Assembly (NCBI RefSeq): GCF_014193675.1
Contig: NZ_BLXZ01000012.1
Coordinates: forward strand, 1-56,902
DNA length: 56,902 nt
Direction of reading: 5' to 3'
Origin: Geomonas limicola
Lineage (GTDB): Bacteria > Desulfobacterota > Desulfuromonadia > Geobacterales > Geobacteraceae
Part shown: positions 49,969-56,902 of the stretch, in pieces
Position numbering within the stretch: position 1 is the stretch's first letter
Layout: every line of letters starts with the position of its first letter
Made by a program: the position numbers and the translations under genes
The notes under the pieces: generated by a model
What the model was told of the DNA's origin: nothing
Database searches by the model: none
What the model saw: the letters and a program-made list of their open reading frames with translations, nothing else

Positions 49969-50844
49969 GTGGAGCTGCACTACGTAAAAATTCACTTCGA
50001 GTTTCTGCTGGAAGAGGATCTCGAGGATCCCTACCTTCTCTACGCGTGCCGCGGCGGCTTCGAGGCCGCCTTCCGCCGTGTCGTGTCCTGTGACCGTACT
50101 ACGTGTGCCGGTTGCCGCGCTGCCGAAGGCTGCCCGTACCCCGAGATCTTCGGTCAGCAGCTAGCCCGCGACCCGGAGGCCTTGCGACGCCACCAGAAAC
50201 CTCCGCTGCCTTTCGTGTTCCACTTTCCCCGGTTACTGCCCCTGCCCAACGGTGGCAGCAGTTTCACCTGTTCCCTCACCCTTTTCGGAAGCGCCGTGCA
50301 TCACCTGCCCCATTTTATCGAGGCGGTGAGGATTCTGATCGAGGCGCTACCGGCCAGCGTGCTGAAGGTCGAGGCGGAAGCGCCGGGTGGCGGGCGCGAG
50401 TCTGTGGCCGGAGGACTGCAGCCGGCGCTCCCTCTCTTGAGTGCCGAGGACCCCACCGCATCCGGACCGCTGCCGCCGGACCGGCTCACCGTTCGCTTCG
50501 TGACGCCGCTCAAGCTCACCCATGAGGGAAGGCTGGTGCGCCGCTTCAGCTTTGCCGAACTCACCAGGGCACTGATGCGTCGTGTCTCCTCGCTGGCATA
50601 CTACTACGAAGGGTTGGAGCTCCCGCTCGACTACCGCTGGCTTTCCCAGGCTGCGGCTTCGGTCCAGCCTCTCGGCTCCGACTGCAGGCTCGAGGTGTGG
50701 AATGGACGCCCCGCCGGGTTGATCGGCAGCGTGACCTTCGCCGGCGACCTGGAGCCCTTTCACCTGCTGCTGCAACTGGGGGGCGCCACCCATCTCGGCA
50801 AAGGGGCCTCGTTCGGTTTCGGCCGGTTCCAGCTGGAAGGGTAG
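49969..50844 (+). CDS. Cas6-family RNA endonuclease-like protein (orphan)
   Basis: This is a 291-residue protein of the RAMP type. Residues 25-60 hold a Cys-rich insert (CDRTTCAGCRAAEGC) that may bind metal. The C-terminal part is Cas6-like: VRFVTPLKLTHEGRLVRRFSF, then GSVTFAGDLEPFHLLLQLGGATHLGKGASFGFGRFQL, with the glycine-rich GKGxxFGxG loop that ends Cas6 proteins. Cas6 cuts CRISPR precursor RNA, but no CRISPR array or other cas gene is in the window. The Cys cluster and N-terminal extension are typical of a subgroup found alone in many anaerobes. The GTG at 49969 has GAGGAG 8 bases upstream. Confidence 0.75.
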   Translation: MELHYVKIHFEFLLEEDLEDPYLLYACRGGFEAAFRRVVSCDRTTCAGCRAAEGCPYPEIFGQQLARDPEALRRHQKPPLPFVFHFPRLLPLPNGGSSFTCSLTLFGSAVHHLPHFIEAVRILIEALPASVLKVEAEAPGGGRESVAGGLQPALPLLSAEDPTASGPLPPDRLTVRFVTPLKLTHEGRLVRRFSFAELTRALMRRVSSLAYYYEGLELPLDYRWLSQAAASVQPLGSDCRLEVWNGRPAGLIGSVTFAGDLEPFHLLLQLGGATHLGKGASFGFGRFQLEG

Positions 50845-51092
50845 CTGGCACACTGCTGCAGTTAGCGTCGGCCGAAGAGGCAACGAACCGGACGCTTTCT
50901 GTCGTCGGAATTTCTCATTATCGCCGCCTGAGCAACCCCGCTTTTCTCATCAGAGCCTGCCGCGATGCTCCTCATGATAAAAATATCCCAGCATCGCCTC
51001 CTGCCTCATAAAGCCGCCCCGCCTTGTATTGCGCCCTTTCTCGGTTAGACTTCCCCTGTGTTAGCGGTCACTCACTCGCCGAGGAGCTTCTC

Positions 51093-52940
51093 ATGGGGAA
51101 GTCAATCTGGAGGCCGTTGCTGGTTACCGGTCTTTTGGTCCTGTTGCTCAATGCCTTCTACGGTTCCTTTGTCAAGCAGTCTGCCGAGCGTGGTGCCGAT
51201 ATCAGTTATTCCCGCTTTCGTGATGAGTTGACCGCCGGCAATGTCAAGAAAGTCACCCTGCGCGGCAGCAACCTGCGTGGGGAGTTCCGCACCAAGATCT
51301 CAATCCCGCAACCGGCGGGGCAAAAGGGCGGTTCGGTTGATACCGCCTTTTTCACCAGCAATATCCCCTCCTTCGGTGACCCCACACTCCTCCCAGAACT
51401 ACAGGCACGCAAGGTCGACGTCCAGGTCCTGCCGGTCGACGGCTCCACCGCGGGCAACATCTTCATCTACCTGCTCCCCTGGTTGCTCATCCTGGGAGTC
51501 TGGTGGTTCATCATGAGAGGGATGAAGAGTCAGGGACCCGGTGCCATGATGGGCGGTTTTTCCCGTTCCGGCGCCAAGACCTACACCTCGGAGCACATCA
51601 ACGTCACCTTTGCCGATGTCGCGGGGATGGAAGAGGCCAAGCAGGAACTGCGCGAGGTGGTCGAGTACCTGAAAGAACCGGGGAAGTTCAAGCAGATTGG
51701 CGGGAAGGTGCCCAAGGGGGTTCTCCTGGTGGGGCCTCCGGGTACCGGTAAAACCTTGCTGGCCCGCGCGGTGGCGGGGGAGGCCGGGGTTCCCTTTTTC
51801 TCCATCTCCGCCTCGGCGTTCATCGAGATGTTCGTCGGCGTCGGCGCCAGCCGGGTCCGCGATCTCTTTGCCAGCGCGCGCAAGGTACTTCCCAGCATCA
51901 TCTTTATCGACGAGCTCGATGCGGTGGGACGCAGCCGCGGTGCCGGGTTCGGCGGCGGGCATGACGAGCGCGAGCAGACCCTGAACCAGCTACTGTCCGA
52001 AATGGATGGCTTCGATCCCCACGCCGAACTGGTCGTCATCTCGGCAACCAACCGCCCGGATGTCCTCGACCCCGCCCTGCTGCGTCCGGGGCGCTTCGAC
52101 CGCAACGTGGTGATAGAACGGCCGGATTGGCGCGACCGGGAAAAAATCCTCCGGGTGCACACCCGGAAGATCCCACTCGCCTCAGACGTCGACCTCGCGG
52201 TGATCGCCAAGGGAACTCCCGGGATGACCGGGGCCGATCTGGAAGGGCTGGTGAACGAGGGGGCCATCCTGGCGGCACGTGACAACGTCATGGTGGTGAC
52301 TCTGGATCACCTGGAACGCGCCAAGGACAAGATCCTGATGGGGGGCGAGCGTCACATGGTGATCTCGGATGACGAAAAACGCATCACTGCCTACCACGAG
52401 GCGGGACATGCCCTGGTGGCGCGGCTGCTGCCGAGTACCGACCCGGTGCACAAGGTGACGATTCTTCCCAGGGGGCGCGCCTTAGGGGTCACCCAGCAGC
52501 TCCCCGATGACGACCGCTACCACTACCCGCGCAACTACCTGGTGAACCGTCTCTGCGTGGCACTGGGAGGCAGGGTTGCCGAGAAAGAGGTGTTCAACGA
52601 CATCTCGTCGGGCGCGCAAAGCGACCTGAAGTACGTCACCGACCTCGCCGAGAAGATGGTCTGCCAATGGGGGATGAGTGATAAGATCGGGCCAATGACC
52701 TTCCAACGCGGGGAAGAGCATCCTTTTCTGGGAATGAAGCTGGCGGAGGAAAAAACCTTTTCCGAGGAGATGGCCTGGCAGATCGATCAGGAGATCGCTT
52801 CGTTGATCCGGCAGGCGGAATCAAGGGCGCAAGAACTGGTTTCACGGAACCGCGAGAAACTTGACGCCCTGGCCGCGGCATTGCTCGAGGAGGAAACCCT
52901 CGACGGCGTCCGGGTGGACGCCGTTCTCGCCAGTGCCTGA
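51093..52940 (+). CDS. ftsH: ATP-dependent zinc metalloprotease FtsH
   Basis: This is a 615-residue membrane protease. Two membrane helices (about 8-24 and 126-143) flank a periplasmic FtsH-ext domain. The AAA+ domain has Walker A GPPGTGKT (214-221), Walker B IIFIDELDAVG and the second-region-of-homology NRPDVLDPALLRPGRFDR. The zinc motif HEAGH (His435, His439) and the third ligand in DISSGAQSDL complete the peptidase. FtsH degrades unassembled membrane proteins and regulatory substrates. The ATG at 51093 has GAGGAG 6 bases before it. Its stop faces the small minus-strand gene at 52959. Confidence 0.96.
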   Translation: MGKSIWRPLLVTGLLVLLLNAFYGSFVKQSAERGADISYSRFRDELTAGNVKKVTLRGSNLRGEFRTKISIPQPAGQKGGSVDTAFFTSNIPSFGDPTLLPELQARKVDVQVLPVDGSTAGNIFIYLLPWLLILGVWWFIMRGMKSQGPGAMMGGFSRSGAKTYTSEHINVTFADVAGMEEAKQELREVVEYLKEPGKFKQIGGKVPKGVLLVGPPGTGKTLLARAVAGEAGVPFFSISASAFIEMFVGVGASRVRDLFASARKVLPSIIFIDELDAVGRSRGAGFGGGHDEREQTLNQLLSEMDGFDPHAELVVISATNRPDVLDPALLRPGRFDRNVVIERPDWRDREKILRVHTRKIPLASDVDLAVIAKGTPGMTGADLEGLVNEGAILAARDNVMVVTLDHLERAKDKILMGGERHMVISDDEKRITAYHEAGHALVARLLPSTDPVHKVTILPRGRALGVTQQLPDDDRYHYPRNYLVNRLCVALGGRVAEKEVFNDISSGAQSDLKYVTDLAEKMVCQWGMSDKIGPMTFQRGEEHPFLGMKLAEEKTFSEEMAWQIDQEIASLIRQAESRAQELVSRNREKLDALAAALLEEETLDGVRVDAVLASA

Positions 52941-52958
52941 ACCCGGAGGCTACCGACT

Positions 52959-53123
52959 CTAGTAGATAATGATGTAGCCTTTTCGCGTTGCGATTGCGGA
53001 GATCTCCAGGGTGTCCTTGATCTGGAAGGTCTCCCCGTCCAAAATGAAGTCGTAACCGCCGACATCGTTGGGAACCGCGTTCTCTAGCAGAGCTTCGAAA
53101 GTAGCTGTCTTGATAGTTTCCAT
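52959..53123 (-). CDS. 54-residue small protein, unknown function
   Basis: This 55-codon frame is too short for the usual gene-length cut-off. The product begins METIKTATFEALLENAVPND, is acidic with an alternating strand pattern (YDFILDGETFQIKDTLE) and ends KGYIIIY. There is a GGGAG about 20 bases before the ATG, which is far, so initiation is uncertain. It is convergent with ftsH, 18 bases apart. The lack of stops, sensible residue mix and isolated position make it a plausible gene, but no family is recognised. Confidence 0.55.
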   Translation of the reverse strand: METIKTATFEALLENAVPNDVGGYDFILDGETFQIKDTLEISAIATRKGYIIIY

Positions 53124-53354
53124 GGCGGCACTATAACATCTCCCTTCATCACCGTAAAGTCCCCCTCTGTTTGCATTACAGCTATTTTATGGCATAGTTC
53201 ATCCTGCTTTGTCTCAGGGGGGCACCCCTAGGCTCAGGGCTCGATTCTCTTTAGCTCACCCAAAGAGCACAGCGGCCTTTTCTTTGGAACTTTGATCCTG
53301 AGACTGCTGCTATGACGAGTGCCGGCCGTACCTTATGATGTGAGGGGTTTTATA

Positions 53355-54848
53355 GTGAGAAAGAGAAAGAGTGGGGTGCTGTTACACCCCTCGTCGCTGC
53401 CGGGCACAGGCGGCATCGGGTCCTTTGGAGAGGAGGCCCGTCGTTTCGTTGATTTTTTGCACAAATCGGGTCAGTCGCTCTGGCAGATCCTGCCGCTTGG
53501 TCCCACCGCCTACGGAAACTCCCCGTATTCCTGCTATTCCGCGTTCGCCGGCAATCCGCTGCTCATCAACCTCGAGGCCATTGTCGATGATGGCGACCTC
53601 ACAGCGCAGGACCTGCAGCCCGACCCCCCCGGCGACCATGTCGACTACGGCGCTACCACCCTTTACAAGACCGGACTCCTGAAGGTGGCGGCGACGCGGT
53701 TCTTTGAATCGGCCCCACAGCGGCGCAAGGAAGAGTTCTGGCAGTTCTGCGACAGCACCTTCTGGTTGCATGATTACGCCCTCTTCATGGCGTTGAAGGA
53801 GCATTTCAAGGGAGAGAGCTGGAATGCCTGGCCTGAGCCAATTGCCCAGCGCGAGCCGGAAGCACTTGCCAGCTGGAGTGAACAACTCGGTATGGCTATT
53901 GGCGAGCAGAAGTACCAACAGTGGCAATTCACCCGCCAGTGGAAAAAACTAAAGGGCTACGCGAACGTGCTGGGGATCTCTATTATTGGTGACCTCCCCA
54001 TATTCGTAGCGTTCGATTCTGCCGACGTCTGGGCAAACCCGCACCTGTTCCACCTGGACGAGAAGGGGGGGCCTATCGTCGTCGCGGGGGTGCCGCCCGA
54101 CTATTTCAGCAAGACCGGTCAGCTTTGGGGCAACCCCCTCTACAACTGGGAACGCATGGCTGCGGAAGGGTACGGTTGGTGGGTGGCGCGGTTGCGCAAC
54201 GACCTATCCCTCTACGACATGGTGCGGATCGACCACTTCCGCGGCTTCGAGGCGTTCTGGGAGGTGCCGGTCTGGGCGAAGACTGCCATCAACGGGCGCT
54301 GGGTCAAGGGTCCGGGCGAGGCGCTCTTCAATACCTTGCGTTACGCTTTGGGTACTCTGCCGATAATTGCGGAGGACTTGGGTATCATCACCGCCGAGGT
54401 CGAGGCCTTGCGCGACCAGTTCGGCTTTCCCGGGATGAAGATCCTGCAGTTCGCCTTTGGTTCCGGCCCGGAGAATCCCTACCTGCCGCATAACCACGTA
54501 AGATCGTGCGTTGCCTATACCGGCACCCACGATAATGACACCACGCTCGGCTGGTTCGAATCCCTCAAAGCCAAAGAGCAGAAGGCCGTGCTCAATTACC
54601 TGGACCGGGACAATACCGATATCGTCTGGCAGATGATCAAGTGCGCGCTGGCTTCGGTGGCTGATTACGCAATCATACCCATGCAGGATCTCCTGGAACT
54701 TCCCAGCTCCGCGCGTATGAACGTCCCCGGCCAGGCAGCAGGCAACTGGAGCTGGCGCTGTCCGCCAGATGCGTTCTCGGGCCGCCTTGCCAGTAAACTT
54801 GCACATGTTACCGAGCTTTATGGCAGGCAGCCCGACTTCGTTGGTTGA
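53355..54848 (+). CDS. malQ: 4-alpha-glucanotransferase (amylomaltase)
   Basis: This is a 497-residue glycoside hydrolase family 77 enzyme that transfers alpha-1,4-glucan segments between maltodextrins. It opens with SGVLLHPSSLPGTGGIGSFG and shows the acceptor-loop FAGNPLL, the nucleophile Asp in VRIDHFRGFEAFW, the acid/base Glu in IIAEDLG and the transition-state Asp in TGTHDNDTT. Length and ending (WSWRCPPDAF ... ELYGRQ) are complete. The GTG at 53355 has AGGGG 7 bases upstream; a GTG at 53319 would add 12 residues. It is the intact counterpart of the remnant at 0.2-0.8 kb. Confidence 0.95.
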   Translation: MRKRKSGVLLHPSSLPGTGGIGSFGEEARRFVDFLHKSGQSLWQILPLGPTAYGNSPYSCYSAFAGNPLLINLEAIVDDGDLTAQDLQPDPPGDHVDYGATTLYKTGLLKVAATRFFESAPQRRKEEFWQFCDSTFWLHDYALFMALKEHFKGESWNAWPEPIAQREPEALASWSEQLGMAIGEQKYQQWQFTRQWKKLKGYANVLGISIIGDLPIFVAFDSADVWANPHLFHLDEKGGPIVVAGVPPDYFSKTGQLWGNPLYNWERMAAEGYGWWVARLRNDLSLYDMVRIDHFRGFEAFWEVPVWAKTAINGRWVKGPGEALFNTLRYALGTLPIIAEDLGIITAEVEALRDQFGFPGMKILQFAFGSGPENPYLPHNHVRSCVAYTGTHDNDTTLGWFESLKAKEQKAVLNYLDRDNTDIVWQMIKCALASVADYAIIPMQDLLELPSSARMNVPGQAAGNWSWRCPPDAFSGRLASKLAHVTELYGRQPDFVG

Positions 54849-54871
54849 GGGGGAATGTATAGAGTAATTTG

Positions 54872-54900
54872 TTGACATAGTAGATGTAATTTCGTATAGC
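54872..54900 (+). promoter_or_regulatory. Predicted sigma-70 promoter for the sulfhydrylase gene
   Basis: TTGACA (54872-54877) and TATAGC (54895-54900) are 17 bases apart and end 53 bases before the ATG at 54954. The leader is too short for a SAM riboswitch. Confidence 0.8.
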
Positions 54901-54953
54901 TCATAAAAGGCTTTTCTTTACCAAAATGATTGTTGAAAGGATGGGAGAAAAAC

Positions 54954-56237
54954 ATGGCAGACACTAATTATGGCTTTGACACCCTCGCACTGCATGCTGG
55001 TCAGACTGTGGATCCGACGACCCTTTCGCGCGCCGTGCCCATCTACCAGACCTCCTCGTATGTCTTCAAAAGCTCGGAGCACGCGGCAAACCTCTTCGGT
55101 TTGAAGGAGTTCGGCAATATCTACACCCGTCTGATGAACCCGACCACCGACGTCCTCGAGAAGCGGGTCGCGGAACTTGACGGCGGTGTTGCCGCGCTTG
55201 CCGTGGCATCAGGCCAGGCTGCCACTACCTACGCCGTCCTCAACATCGCCAGCGCCGGCCAGAACATCATCTCCACCAGCTACCTCTACGGCGGCACCTA
55301 CAACCTGTTCCACTACACCCTTCCCAAACTGGGGATCACGGTGAAGTTCGTGGATTCTTCCGATCCGGAAAACATCCGCAAGGCGATCGATGAAAATACC
55401 CGCTTGGTCTACAGCGAGGCGATCGGCAATCCCAAGAACAACGTCGACGACTTCGAGGCGATCGCGAAGGTTGCCCATGACGCCGGCATCCCGTACATCG
55501 TCGACAACACCGCCGCAACCCCTTTTGTCTTCAAGCCGCTCGAACACGGGGCTGATATCGTGGTCTACTCGCTGACCAAGTTCCTGGGGGGCCATGGCAC
55601 CAGCATCGGTGGTTGCGTGGTCGATGGCGGCACCTTCCCGTGGAACAACGGGAAATTCCCGGAATTCACCGAGCCGGATCCGTCCTATCACGGCCTCAAG
55701 TTCTGGGACGCGCTCGGCAACATCTCCTACATCATCAAGATGAGGGTCGAGTTGCTGCGCGACATGGGTGCCTGCATCTCTCCGTTCAATGCCTTCCAGA
55801 TCATACAGGGGATCGAGACCCTGCACGTCAGGATGCAGCGTCATGTCGAGAACGCGCAGAAGGTTGCCGAGTGGCTGGAGCAAAATCCGCTGGTAAGCTG
55901 GGTGAACTATCCCGGCCTGCCGAGCCACAAGGACCATGCAAACGCCAAGAAGTATCTAAACGGGTGCGGTGCCATCATCGGCTTCGGCATCAAGGGCGGG
56001 CTCGAGGCTGGCAAGAAGTTCATCGACAGCGTGAAGCTCCTGTCGCACCTCGCCAACATCGGCGATGCGAAGAGCCTCGTGATTCACCCGGCTTCGACGA
56101 CCCACCAGCAGCTCTCCGCCGAGGAGCAACTCTCTACCGGTGTAAGCCAGGACTTCATCAGGCTGTCGGTAGGCATCGAAGATGTGAAGGACATCATCGC
56201 CGACCTCGATCAGGCCTTGAAAGCCGCACAGGCCTAG
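54954..56237 (+). CDS. metY: O-acetylhomoserine aminocarboxypropyltransferase (sulfhydrylase)
   Basis: This is a 427-residue PLP enzyme of the Cys/Met metabolism family that makes homocysteine from O-acetylhomoserine and sulfide. It has IYQTSSYVF, the substrate and PLP residues around YTRLMNPTTDVLE, SGQAATTYA, and the PLP-binding Lys in VYSLTKFLGGHG. The ending (GDAKSLVIHPASTTHQQL, then DFIRLSVGIED) is that of the long OAH sulfhydrylases. The ATG at 54954 has GGGAG 6 bases upstream. It has its own promoter and terminator. Confidence 0.95.
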   Translation: MADTNYGFDTLALHAGQTVDPTTLSRAVPIYQTSSYVFKSSEHAANLFGLKEFGNIYTRLMNPTTDVLEKRVAELDGGVAALAVASGQAATTYAVLNIASAGQNIISTSYLYGGTYNLFHYTLPKLGITVKFVDSSDPENIRKAIDENTRLVYSEAIGNPKNNVDDFEAIAKVAHDAGIPYIVDNTAATPFVFKPLEHGADIVVYSLTKFLGGHGTSIGGCVVDGGTFPWNNGKFPEFTEPDPSYHGLKFWDALGNISYIIKMRVELLRDMGACISPFNAFQIIQGIETLHVRMQRHVENAQKVAEWLEQNPLVSWVNYPGLPSHKDHANAKKYLNGCGAIIGFGIKGGLEAGKKFIDSVKLLSHLANIGDAKSLVIHPASTTHQQLSAEEQLSTGVSQDFIRLSVGIEDVKDIIADLDQALKAAQA

Positions 56238-56266
56238 TCCACGCTAATACGGCGGGTTCACCGGAA

Positions 56267-56300
56267 AAGCTGCCACCCATAACGGGTGGCAGCTTTTTTT
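56267..56300 (+). terminator. Terminator after the sulfhydrylase gene
   Basis: AAGCTGCCACCC pairs perfectly with GGGTGGCAGCTT around ATAAC, followed by TTTTT. It lies 30 bases past the stop. Confidence 0.95.
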
Positions 56301-56659
56301 ACTACCGAAGCTCGCGAAGGAAAGAACCACTCGCCAGCCGGGAGAGGGGCAGGGGGGAGGCACCGGATGCTATTAACGGTGGCAGGCCCCTGGTGAAGGT
56401 TTCCTGCGGAGCGCCTCGATCCCGGGCTCCGCGAGCATGCAGCCAGGGACGCTCCGACGGCTCGATTTAGTGTGCCAACCGCATGGTCTGAGACTTTTCA
56501 CCGCCTTAACCTTCGGCTATCCTTGCCGTTTCTCCCTGGTTGGTAAAAACAAATGATAAACCCGTTGACGCCTCAAGGAAGCTTTGTTATAACCACCATC
56601 CGCTGACGAACGGGGCGCTTTGAAAGCAACAACGTCTGTCAGCGCACCACAAAAAAGCA
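56301..56659. other. Gene-free region upstream of an rRNA operon
   Basis: I see no supported gene in this stretch between the sulfhydrylase terminator and the rRNA promoters. The right part (56520-56650) becomes AT-rich, as expected for an UP element or factor-binding region of a strong promoter. Confidence 0.5.
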
Positions 56660-56688
56660 TTGACAGTGAAAAACTCCTCTGCTATAAA
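56660..56688 (+). promoter_or_regulatory. rRNA operon promoter P1
   Basis: TTGACA (56660-56665) and TATAAA (56683-56688) are separated by exactly 17 bases. An A-tract lies just upstream of the -35 box. It is the first of two tandem near-consensus promoters facing out of the window. Confidence 0.85.
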
Positions 56689-56782
56689 GTGTGGCTTCGC
56701 AGTACTGCTCTCCGACAACTCAATAACTGCCCTGGCTTGATCCTTTACGGATCGGCCGCCGAAAAAACCTCAAAACTTTTTG

Positions 56783-56811
56783 TTGACAGGTTGGAACGGT
56801 TCGGGTATGTT
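56783..56811 (+). promoter_or_regulatory. rRNA operon promoter P2
   Basis: TTGACA (56783-56788) and TATGTT (56806-56811) are 17 bases apart, preceded by an A/T tract. It is 123 bases downstream of P1, a tandem arrangement typical of rRNA operons. Confidence 0.8.
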
Positions 56812-56902
56812 GCCAAGTCTGTCGCGACGAGCGGCTTGGTCTTTGAAAACTAAATAGTAGACGATTTACGCAATGTAGGTTTTTAAAAAGTCAGTTGTTT
56901 CA
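56812..56902 (+). other. rRNA operon leader (start of a 16S precursor)
   Basis: CTTTGAAAACTAAATAG followed by an AT-rich segment is the style of leader found before 16S rRNA genes in many bacteria. The 16S gene itself lies beyond the window, so the identification rests on this leader, the tandem promoters and the fact that an rRNA operon also lies at the other end. Confidence 0.7.

Noticed and set aside
49840..51092. CRISPR array near the Cas6-like gene
   Set aside because: I looked for regularly spaced direct repeats in the flanking gaps; both are short (129 and 248 bases) and contain none.
54849..54953. SAM riboswitch upstream of the methionine-pathway gene
   Set aside because: The predicted promoter leaves only about 50 bases of leader, too short for SAM-I or SAM-II aptamers, and no conserved aptamer core is seen.

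Overview
The window looks like chromosomal DNA from a Geobacteraceae bacterium (Desulfuromonadia; the Geobacter/Geomonas/Citrifermentans group). This rests on high-GC coding bias, a small c-type cytochrome, a mutL-miaA-hfq cluster, a pgpH-ybeY-(kinase/PAP2)-corC-lnt-prfB block, and many two-component and lipoprotein genes. No species can be named from the sequence alone. The window is bounded by rRNA operons: it opens with the 3' end of a 5S gene and its terminator, and closes with two tandem strong promoters and what looks like a 16S leader, in the same orientation.

Layout. 0.1-3.4 kb: a decayed malQ, a Braun-lipoprotein-like small lipoprotein next to an L,D-transpeptidase, a two-helix membrane protein and a monoheme cytochrome. 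3.5-7.3 kb: a MoaD/ThiS-like protein, then a translationally coupled signalling operon (GAF histidine kinase, single-domain receiver, receiver-PAS-PP2C phosphatase). 7.3-10.5 kb (minus): an exported-looking LigB-type DNA ligase, YjbQ and a D-Ala-D-Ala carboxypeptidase. 10.6-15.4 kb: mutL, miaA, hfq and a PDZ/radical-SAM DUF512 protein. 15.5-20.5 kb: a DRTGG-domain P-loop protein, a polar amino acid ABC transporter whose permease carries an extra periplasmic domain, and a triple-BON protein.

20.6-26.0 kb (minus): rtcB and archease separated by a long hairpin, then small secreted or unknown proteins and a 765-residue lipoprotein. 26.4-28.6 kb: a four-repeat S1 protein, DUF3820 and BCAM0308-family proteins. 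28.6-30.0 kb is gene-poor and holds an orphan terminator and an ISL3-type transposase remnant. 30.0-35.0 kb: an NtrC-type regulator, pcm, an RluA-type pseudouridine synthase, a small CxxC protein and enolase.

35.0-42.4 kb is a long plus-strand operon for membrane, envelope and translation housekeeping: pgpH, ybeY, an undecaprenol/diacylglycerol kinase-PAP2 fusion, corC, lnt and prfB with its programmed +1 frameshift. 42.4-49.9 kb: SPOR-NlpC/P60 lipoprotein, DUF1015, FKBP lipoprotein, DUF4139-like protein, class II aldolase, PilZ and HD-domain proteins, and a Tim44-like protein. 49.9-56.3 kb: an orphan Cas6-family protein, ftsH, a 54-residue small protein, intact malQ and O-acetylhomoserine sulfhydrylase.

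The most unusual points are the structured RNA between rtcB and archease, the Cas6-like gene with no CRISPR array, the kinase-phosphatase fusion, the domain-extended permease, the Lpp-like/L,D-transpeptidase pair, and a DNA ligase with an export signal. Most of the rest is ordinary core genome. No database search was run. Family names come from recognised motifs, and all hairpins and promoters were read by eye.
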